Source of the DNA: Labilibaculum manganireducens
Lineage (GTDB): Bacteria; Bacteroidota; Bacteroidia; Bacteroidales; Marinifilaceae
Direction: 5' to 3'
Length of the DNA stretch: 64,000 nucleotides
Assembly (NCBI RefSeq): GCF_002843385.1
Contig: NZ_MVDE01000024.1
Span: forward strand, 1 to 64,000
Shown in pieces: positions 44,607-53,700 of the stretch. Every line of letters begins with the position of its first letter. Position 1 is the first letter of the stretch. The notes under the pieces were generated by a model. That model worked only from the letters and a program-made list of their open reading frames with translations, had not been told where the DNA came from and ran no database searches. The translations under genes and the position numbers were made by a program.

Positions 44607-46127
44607 ATGAAACTTGATACTTCTATACAAATTAGGCAACTAGAAAAAATTCATCGGATTGCAGGTATTGGCTATTGGATCTACACTTATAACTCAAATG
44701 AAATGTGGTGGTCAAACATCACCTATTCTATTTTAGGCTACGATACCTCAAACTTTACACCTAACAGACAAAATTTAATTAAACACATCCATCCTGAAGA
44801 TCTCGAGTTCTTTTTAGTCTCACTGCAGCAAATGGCAAAGCAAACAATAGAGATTGAATTTCGATTTTTTAAAAATGGAGAACTAAGACTTGGTAAAATA
44901 ACCGGAGAAGTATATAATGACAATCTGGAAGGCCTAATAGAAGAAGTTCTTTTCCAAGATATTACCGAAACTAAAATAAAAGAGTTTGAAATTGCAAAAG
45001 CCTGGAGCAAAGCTCTTGATGCCGAAAATCTAAAAAATTCTTTTTTGGCAAATATGAGCCATGAACTAAGAACACCTTTAAACTCGATTATTGGTTTTTC
45101 TGAACTATTGGAAACAAGCAATGAAAAGGACAACGTTAGTAAATTTGCAACCGCAATAAAAACATCAGGCTTACAACTGCTGCGCATTATTGAAGACCTA
45201 TTAAAAGTATCGATGCTTGAAAGTCGTGTATCAAAACCAATTAAGAGAAATTTTCATCTCAACCAAATGCTTTTGGACATAAAAGAGAACAGCCTAAACC
45301 TGCTGAAAGAAAACAACAAAGAACATATTGACCTAATTTTTAATTTTGATCTTGATTCCACAAACGATGTGATAAAGTCAGATCAGATTAAAATCAGAAG
45401 TATATTTAAAAACCTAATACACAACGCAATAAAGTTTACAGAAACAGGAAGCATTACATGTTCCTACAAAATAATAAAAGACACAATTCACTTTTCGGTT
45501 ACCGATACCGGAGTTGGTATTCCTTCCAAATATGAAAACCGCGTATTTAAAAGATTCAGACAAGTTGATGAATCAGGACAAAAATATTATGGCGGCACTG
45601 GTTTAGGCATGTATATTTCACGATTGGAACTGGAATTACTAGGCGGAAAGATTTGGTTTGTTTCTGAAAACAATTTAGGAACAACAATTAACTTTACAAT
45701 TCCAAACATCTTAACTTCTGACAACCAGCACGAAGAAGATCACTCTCTGGAGTCTTACAACTGGGAAAACTACACCGTTATTATTGCCGAAGATCAAACC
45801 ACCAATTTTAAAATACTTGAAGCTTATCTTCAAAGAACAAACATTAATATTCTATGGGCAAAAAACGGACAGGAAGTAATTAATTCGTGCCTGCAAAATC
45901 CTGAGATAAACATTGTATTAATGGATATTAACCTACCACAAATCAATGGATTAGAGGCCACTGCAATCATCAAAGAAAAAAGACCTAACCTAATTGTTAT
46001 TGCACAAACAGCCTACGCACTTATTGGGGACAAAGAAAAATCAATTCAAGCAGGCTGTTCCGACCACCTATCAAAACCGATTAAAAAAGGAGATTTACTG
46101 GAATCAATGGCAAAATTCCTCCCATAA
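44607..46127 (+). CDS. PAS-domain hybrid histidine kinase/response regulator
   Basis: The 506-residue soluble sensor has a PAS domain (about 10-125: GIGYWIYTYNSNEMWWSNITYSILGY). The dimerisation domain has His152 in NMSHELRTPLNSIIGFSELL, and the ATPase (NAIKFTETG, DTGVGIP, GGTGLGMYIS) and a C-terminal receiver domain (VIIAEDQTTNFKILEAYL, MDINLPQINGLEA with phospho-acceptor Asp, SKPIKK) follow. No membrane segment, so it senses an internal signal. No output regulator is encoded next to it; phosphate may pass to another protein. It follows the BatA-like gene by 88 bases. Confidence 0.9.
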   Translation: MKLDTSIQIRQLEKIHRIAGIGYWIYTYNSNEMWWSNITYSILGYDTSNFTPNRQNLIKHIHPEDLEFFLVSLQQMAKQTIEIEFRFFKNGELRLGKITGEVYNDNLEGLIEEVLFQDITETKIKEFEIAKAWSKALDAENLKNSFLANMSHELRTPLNSIIGFSELLETSNEKDNVSKFATAIKTSGLQLLRIIEDLLKVSMLESRVSKPIKRNFHLNQMLLDIKENSLNLLKENNKEHIDLIFNFDLDSTNDVIKSDQIKIRSIFKNLIHNAIKFTETGSITCSYKIIKDTIHFSVTDTGVGIPSKYENRVFKRFRQVDESGQKYYGGTGLGMYISRLELELLGGKIWFVSENNLGTTINFTIPNILTSDNQHEEDHSLESYNWENYTVIIAEDQTTNFKILEAYLQRTNINILWAKNGQEVINSCLQNPEINIVLMDINLPQINGLEATAIIKEKRPNLIVIAQTAYALIGDKEKSIQAGCSDHLSKPIKKGDLLESMAKFLP

Positions 46128-46353
46128 ATCAAACTAACTGTTTTCATTGGGAGAACAGCTCTAACTCCTAATCATAAAATCAGACACATTTTAATAAATG
46201 ACCTTATGATAAGAGTATTCTTTCAAATTAATTTTATTGGAGAGATTAAAAAACACCTCAAAAGTATTGGTTTATAAAAAAATAATTGCAAATTTGGCAT
46301 ACTGGATTGCGAGAACTCAATCCAAACAAACAAATCTTTTAAACATTGTAATT

Positions 46354-47586
46354 ATGACAAATGCAACAACATCCATGACTGCGAAAGATTACATGGAGAA
46401 GGAATCCAAATTTGGTGCTCACAACTATCATCCACTTCCAGTAGTTCTTGAACGTGGAGAAGGTGTTTATGTTTGGGATACTGACGGGAAAAGATATTTT
46501 GATTTTTTGTCTGCATATTCTGCCGTTAATCAAGGTCACTGTCATCCAAAGATTGTGAACGCTTTAATTGAACAAGCTCAAAAACTGACTCTTACCTCCC
46601 GCGCTTTTTACAGCAACAACTTAGGTAAATACGAAGAATTTGTAACTAAATATTTTGGATACGACAAGGTATTGCCAATGAATACCGGTGCCGAAGCCGA
46701 CGAAACTGCACTTAAATTAGTGCGCCGCTGGGGATATGATGTAAAAGGTATTCCTGACAACGAAGCAAAAATTATTGTATGCGACGGGAACTTCCACGGA
46801 CGTACAATTACTATAATTTCAATGTCGACCGATCCGGATTCATACAAAGGTTTTGGGCCTTTTACGCCGGGTTTTGTTGTAATTCCTTACAACGACATTG
46901 AAGCTCTTGAAAAAGAATTGAAAGATCCAAATGTATGTGCATTCCTTGTTGAACCAATTCAAGGCGAAGCCGGAGTTTACGTTCCTGAGGATGGTTTCTT
47001 GAAAAAAGCATCAGATCTTTGTAAAGCAAATAATGTACTATTTGTTGCCGATGAAGTTCAAACCGGTATTGCCAGAACAGGTAAATTATTAGCGGTTGAT
47101 CATGAAGGTGTTCGTCCTGATGTATTAATTCTTGGAAAAGCAATCTCAGGTGGTGTTGTGCCGGTATCTGCAGTATTAGCTGATGATGAAATCATGCTAT
47201 GCATCAAACCAGGTGAGCACGGTTCTACATTTGGTGGTAACCCAATCGCCTGCGAAGTAGCAATGGCGGCATTAACCGTTGTTAAAGAAGAAAAATTAGC
47301 TGAAAATGCTGAAGCAATGGGTAAAATATTCCGTGAAGAACTGCAAGCGGTTAAATCAGACATGATTGAACTTGTTCGTGGAAAAGGATTGCTTAACGCA
47401 ATAGTAATTAAGCCTAAAGATGGAAAAACCGCTTGGGATGTATGCATGCGCTTACGCGACAATGGTATGCTTGCAAAACCAACTCATGGTCATATTATCC
47501 GTTTTGCTCCTCCATTGACAATTAACGAAGAACAATTGAGAGAAGCTATTGATATCATTAAGAAAACAATGGCTGAATTCGAATAA
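46354..47586 (+). CDS. rocD: Ornithine aminotransferase
   Basis: The 410-residue class III PLP aminotransferase transfers the delta-amino group of ornithine to 2-oxoglutarate, giving glutamate semialdehyde. Seen are [72 protein letters not shown] and the PLP Lys262 in [20 protein letters not shown] completes the active site. The frame opens upstream at 46237, but the Met at 46354 matches the usual start, and the upstream residues are not conserved in type. It ends before a tandem repeat and a terminator. Confidence 0.93.
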   Translation: MTNATTSMTAKDYMEKESKFGAHNYHPLPVVLERGEGVYVWDTDGKRYFDFLSAYSAVNQGHCHPKIVNALIEQAQKLTLTSRAFYSNNLGKYEEFVTKYFGYDKVLPMNTGAEADETALKLVRRWGYDVKGIPDNEAKIIVCDGNFHGRTITIISMSTDPDSYKGFGPFTPGFVVIPYNDIEALEKELKDPNVCAFLVEPIQGEAGVYVPEDGFLKKASDLCKANNVLFVADEVQTGIARTGKLLAVDHEGVRPDVLILGKAISGGVVPVSAVLADDEIMLCIKPGEHGSTFGGNPIACEVAMAALTVVKEEKLAENAEAMGKIFREELQAVKSDMIELVRGKGLLNAIVIKPKDGKTAWDVCMRLRDNGMLAKPTHGHIIRFAPPLTINEEQLREAIDIIKKTMAEFE

Positions 47587-47618
47587 GCAATTTGACCTAT
47601 TAGTTTTCTATGCATTAC

Positions 47619-47695
47619 TCCGATCACCGGACAAGCAGTAGTCCGATCACTGGACAAGCAGTAGTCCGATCACCGGACAAGTAGTGGTCCGATTG
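47619..47695. repeat. Three 23-bp tandem repeats with internal hairpin
   Basis: The 23-base units start at 47619, 47642 and 47665, with a partial fourth at 47688. Each begins TCCGATCACCGGA (one has T for C), an inverted TCCG/CGGA pair, followed by CAAGCAGTAG-type sequence. They lie between rocD and its terminator, so they are transcribed in the 3' end of the rocD mRNA. Confidence 0.85.
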
Positions 47696-47703
47696 TTAGA
47701 TTA

Positions 47704-47740
47704 AAAAAAGCGGGCTTTCCAAATTGGAAAGCCCGTTTCT
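47704..47740. terminator. Bidirectional terminator between rocD and the giant gene
   Basis: CGGGCTTTCC (47711-47720) and GGAAAGCCCG (47726-47735) form a perfect 10-bp stem. T-rich sequence flanks both sides when read outward (a run of seven T on the minus strand), so it serves both converging genes. Confidence 0.9.
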
Positions 47741-47743
47741 ATT

Positions 47744-50700
47744 TTATTGAATAATCAGTTTCGTTCGTACAACTTTATCAGGATACTGAATGGTTAAGAA
47801 ATAGATACCTCCCGTCAGATTTTTCAGATCGAAAGCTATTCTATTTGCACGAAGGCCATTCTCAATATTGCGGGCAGCAACCAATTTCCCCGCCTGATCG
47901 AATATTCTCAAAATTCCATCCTGATCAGAATTTGAAATCTCGATGAAAAATTCTCCCCGACTTGGATTTGGATAAACCACCACTCCGGTTTCTGCTATTA
48001 AATCCTCAATGCCAGTTGTAATGAACACCTGTTGCGATTTTTTACTATCAGGACATGCTTCGTTGGAGGCCGTTAGGCTCACCACGTATCCCGATCCATT
48101 TGCATTATCCAAAACAAAGGAATGGCTTGGCTCAAATTCACTGCTAATAATTCCATCACCAAAATCCCAAACTATATTTGTTGCATTAACACTTAAGTTT
48201 GTAAAATCAACCCGATTGTAATCAATATTGAATGTGAAATCGGCTAAAGGCGGCTCAATTGGACTCACACTTACAGAATTAGAGTATTGAGTTGTAAAAC
48301 CATCTTTCGAAACCATTGCTCTGTATCTGGCATTTTGTACCACTTCATCGGATATGAAAATTTCCGAATTTTCGCCGGCAACATCTTCGTAAATATCATT
48401 CAATTCATCGTACTTTTGCCACTGAATAAGGCCATCAAAACCAACAAGTGTGATACTTGAACTGGTACCATAACAAACCAATTCAGGATTTGCTTTGGCT
48501 TCGCCTGCTCTATTGACCTGCGGTTCCGGAATTGTAAACGACTGAGATAATTTAGGAATTATTCCTGTACCTTCAAACACCAAACGCGCTCCTTCCACCT
48601 CCCTTTCACTTGTTGCAGTTAGATCTGTATACTTAACCATACCATCAACAGCAATTTGAGTAAAAGTTCCCGCCAGTGACCAATCTCCATTGTCACCTTT
48701 TTTAACAGCTACAGGCGTTTCATTATCGGTAACACAATTATTTCGAAACTGATCCTGCAACTTAAGCTGTGGTTGTCTGAGCAACAGCTCTCCATTTTTG
48801 AGTGGCGCAGATGGCTCTTTCACAATTACCAGGTATTTCGATTTCCCGTGATGTATGGTTTGTTCAAACCGCACAGTGTCATAGTTACCCGAATAAATAT
48901 ACATCGAATCAACTCCTGATTTTTGAAGGATAGAAGTCACGGTTGGATCAAAAGTAATTTTCCCTGGTTCAGAGATATCGTAATTTCCCTCCAAACTTCT
49001 TATTCCGTATCGGATATCAAAAATCAGCGATCGCCATGTTTTGTTATCGGTAAATTCCACAAAGAAACTTCCATCAATAGTAGCATCAACAGCTCCCACA
49101 ATAGCCGGCGGTGGTGGAATTACAATATCAAAACTATCAGAAACAACATTCGGCAATGCATCGGAAGTAAACAGCAAACGCGCTCCTTCTACCCGATTTT
49201 CACTGGTTGCAGTCAAATTCAGATAAGTTACCAAACCTCCAACAGCAGTTATGGTTTTGGTTCCACCTAAATCCCACAAATCCACTACGTCTGTCTCCAA
49301 ACCATTGGAATATTTAGAAGCCAAAATTTGAGTTGCATTGTCTTTTTCACAATTGTTTTTATATTGATCCATCAACTGCAGTTTGGGTTGTCTGGCGAGA
49401 GTATCTCCATTATTCTCAGGACCAATAGGTTGATCCACAATTACCATCTCCGTGGATATTCCATGTCCAATTTCCTGTTCAATTATAGCGTTGGCATATC
49501 CATTGGCAATTACAATTAATGTGTCTGTTCTTGCAATCTGTAATATCGAATCCCTATCTGGATAGAAAGTAATACCTCCGGCTTCGATCAAGTAAGAAGT
49601 ATCAACTAAAGTTTCACCTGCAAATGATATGGCCGATATTGAATCTCTCCAACTGGCGTTGTCACTTGCTTGTATTGTGAATTCATTATCCACGGTCACA
49701 TTTACTGCTGCAGTCAGCTCAATAACCGGAACAGGAATTTTAAACAAAGCAGAAATCACCGTGTCTTTATCAAATGAGAACTGAAGGTAAGCTGAGTCGA
49801 TAGCAATTTCACTGGTTGCAGTTAAATCAGTAAAACTAACTACACCACTTACCGATTGAGCTTGAAGAGTTCCTGATAAAGTCCAGGCTTTCTGATCATA
49901 TTTAACCACATTTACTTGCGTAAGATTATCTGCAGTACAATTATTTAGGTATTGATCACTTAATTGTAATACAGGTTGCTGCGATAATAATTCACCATTA
50001 TTTGCAGGATCTGATGGCTGAGTTGTGATCAGCAAACTATCTGCTATACCGTGATTGATCTCCTGCTGAACTGTATCGTGAGCAAACCCACGGGATTGCA
50101 CAATAACCTGGAACGATCCGTTTTTTTGCAGAAACTCCGATTCAGAAGGAATCAACTCCAACGCTCCGGCCTGACCCGCATTATAACTCGCAGCACTCAA
50201 TACACTGTCGTTAACCGTCACTACATTAATACGGCTTCTCCAAACAGAATCCTCAGTAAAAGTAATTTTAAACGGATTATCAACAGTTGCACCAATAGCA
50301 GCACTTAGAACCGGAGAACTACTAACATCAGGAATATCAAAAGGTGCAGAAACAACTGCAGTTAAATCCGCAGCAATAAATTTCAATTCAGCACCACTTA
50401 CCGGAGCCGTGCTGTAGGCCGATAAATCAGTAAATGTAACAATTCCATTTGTTGCTGTTTGCTCAACAGTTCCAGCCAAATTCCAGTCTCCTGTATCATT
50501 CTTTTCAACAGCAATACTCTTTTGAATTTCTGAAGTGCATACATTGGCATACTGATCCAAAAACTGCAAAACAGGTTGCTGATCAAGAGCATCACCATTG
50601 GTTAATGGAGCTAAGGGTTGCTGGGTTATCTCCATACCTGCAACTGCTCCGTGCCCAACCTCCTGTTCCACGATTACATTCGTATAACCCAAAGAATGGA

Positions 50701-53700
50701 TAGCAATAGTGAATGTTCCTGCTTTTTGCAGCAATGCTTCCTGTGAAATATGAAAAGTAATTGATTCCGTATCTATCGTATAAGCCGAAGAAGGTAAGGT
50801 ATCTCCCTCGTAGGTGATGGTCGTAATGCTGTTTTTCCATGCATCATCAATGGCAAAAAAGTTTAATGTAAAATCGGCATCAACAGTTACAAGAAATGCA
50901 GGATTAATAGTAGGCGGATTTAACAGCTCTACAATATCGAAAGGATCTGAGTTCACTGAAGCCACTCCTGCACCGGAAAATTTCAGAAAAGCTCCGGGAA
51001 TTGCAGTCTCACTTGAAGCACTTAAATCGCTAAAAGTAAGCACACCTGATGAAACAGTTTGAGTTAAAGTTCCTCCTAATGTCCAAGCCTGTGCATCTCC
51101 ATTTTCGACAGAAATCTCAAATGTACTGTTGCCTGAACAACTATTGTTGTACTGATCCCGAAGTGAAACCCTTGGCTGTGTATCTAAATTACCACCATTC
51201 ACTAAGGGTGCTGTTGGCTGTCTGTCAATAAAAACAGTATCCGGAATACCATGTTTAATTTCCTGATTGACTGCTGTATTTTGATATCCTCTTGAATAAA
51301 CTAAAACTTCTTTCGTTCCAGTCACTTGCAATTCAGTACTTTTTGAAGGATCAAAAATTAGTTTCCCTGCTTGACTTTTGTCATAGACATCAGTTGCCAG
51401 CAAGTTTCCTCCGTAAGAAATTGAATCAATTTCTCCCTGCCAGGCGGCATTTTCCGAAAAAGTAACATCAAACAATGAATCAACAGTTGCAGTTGTTGAG
51501 GCAATAAGAGATGGAGCAATAAGAGGTGCTGGAATAATAAATGTCGCCGACTCCTGGCTTGTTAGTCCTGTGCCAGAAAAAGTGATTGTTGCATCAAATA
51601 CCAGATCCGTACTTCTGGCGGTTAAATCGGTAAAATCAACAATCCCATTAGTTACCATTAACGAAGTAGTTCCCTCTACTACCCAGCTTCCTCCTGTTGC
51701 ATTTGCATTAATTGTTTGTACACTGTTCGTAGTACAATCGTTTAAATATTGATCTTGTATTTTAATTCCTGGTTGAGTTTGCAGCAAACCGGCATTTCTC
51801 GCAGGTTGTTGTGGTTGAGTTGTTATTGCAATAGATTTTGCTGCACCATGTCCAATTGCCTGCAGAACAGAATCTTTCAGGAATGATGTAGAAGTAATAA
51901 AAATATATTCACTGGCTGCAGTCTGCAAAACAGCTGACTCAGCTGGTTTAAATGTTATTACTCCTGCTGTTGAAGTATTGTATGCTCCTGCCGGCAACAC
52001 TTGAGTTCCGTATCTAATTTCAGTAATCTGACTTCTCCAGGCCGCATTATCAGTAAAAGTAATGTCGAAATCTGAATCAACGGTAACAGCATCTGCAGCA
52101 GTTAATACCGGTGAAGCACTTAAATCAGGAATGTTAAAAGTGTTTGAATTTACGGTTGCTAATCCGGTTGTTGAAAAAGCAATAAAGGCTCCTGTAACAG
52201 CTGCATTACTTGATGCTGTCAGATCAGTAAAACTAACTGAACCATTGGTTACTTTTTTCACCAACGTTCCTCCTAAAGTCCAAACATTTGCATCCCCTTT
52301 TGCCACAGTTATTTCAATTGTATTTTCACTCGTACAATCATTCGCATACTGATCCCGAAGTGTTAACACTGGTTGATTCGCCAATAAAGCTCCATTTTCA
52401 ACCGGAGCTGATGGTTGAAGCACTACGACTATTTCATTGGCAACACCGTGTTTAATTTCTTGAGATACGCCGGCATTTTCATATCCTCCGGCATAAACTA
52501 TCATATCAGCTGTTCCCGAAATCTGTAAATCAGAATCTAATGCCGGATCGAAAATAATCTTCCCGGATTGAGTTTTATCATAAGCACTTGCTGCTATTAA
52601 ATTCCCATTGTACTTAATCGAATCAATGGCAAGCTGCCAAGTGGCATTTGCACCAAAACTTATTTCAAAAACTGCATCTACTGTTGCTGTTGAAGAAGCA
52701 AGCAGTGTTGGTGATGAATCCAAAGAGGGAATTGTAAATGCAGCAGATACAACATCGGTTAAAGCTCCTGATGAAAAAGTAATGCTGGCTGTAGTCAGTT
52801 CAACACTACTACCTGCAGTTAAATCTGTATAAGTAAATACTCCTGAACCGGCAGTTAATCCACTTGTTCCTCCCAACGTCCATGTTCCACCGCTGGTTGT
52901 TTCCGAAATAGTACTTGTATTATCCGTAGTACAAATATTTGCGTATTGATCCCGCAATTGAACTACTGGCTGGACAGTAAGCTGACCTCCATTGCCCGAA
53001 GGACCAACTGGCTGTGTAAACATGAAAAGCTCATCAGCAACCCCATGCCCAAGCATCTGACTTAAAGTATCATTAGCAAATCCACTGGAAATTACAATGA
53101 TTTCTTTTGTGCCTGCAGTTTGTAATATATTTGATTCAACAGGCTTAAAAATAATTCGGGTAGCATTCGTGGCATCATAGGCTGCTGCCGGAATAGAATT
53201 GCCATCAAATGTAATATCAGTTATACTTCCCCTCCATGTTGCATTATCTGTAAAAGTGATCTGAAATTCTCCATCAACCGTAGCATTATTTGCGGGAGAA
53301 AGAGCAGGTGAAGCATTTACAGGAATATCGAAAGTTGCCGAATTAACATCCGCAAAACTACCAGATGAAAAAGATAAATAGGCTCCAATAACCGGTGCAT
53401 CACTTGTAGCCGACAAATCTGTATATGTAAATGATCCTCCCGCTAAAGTATGATTGGGTGAGCCACCCAATGACCAGCTTCCCGCATCACCCTTCACAAC
53501 AGATATTGCTGTTGCATTATCCAAAGTGCATGGATTAAGATATTGATCCTGACTAATAACAACTGGTTGCTGTACCAATAAACCACCATTGCTTGTTGGT
53601 GCTGTTGGTTCAACATTCACTTTAATTGATGTAGGTACACCATGACCGATCGTTTGTGATAAAGCTGCATTTGAGAATCCCGCAGCAATAAAAACAAAAT

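Noticed and set aside
47619-47695. Short tandem repeats as a CRISPR or origin iteron array
   Set aside because: There are no unique spacers, only three units, and they lie in a gene 3' end. No replication gene is near.
52062-52352. Antisense open frames inside the giant gene
   Set aside because: They are shadows created by the repeated codon pattern of the giant gene, and several are copied with its modules.
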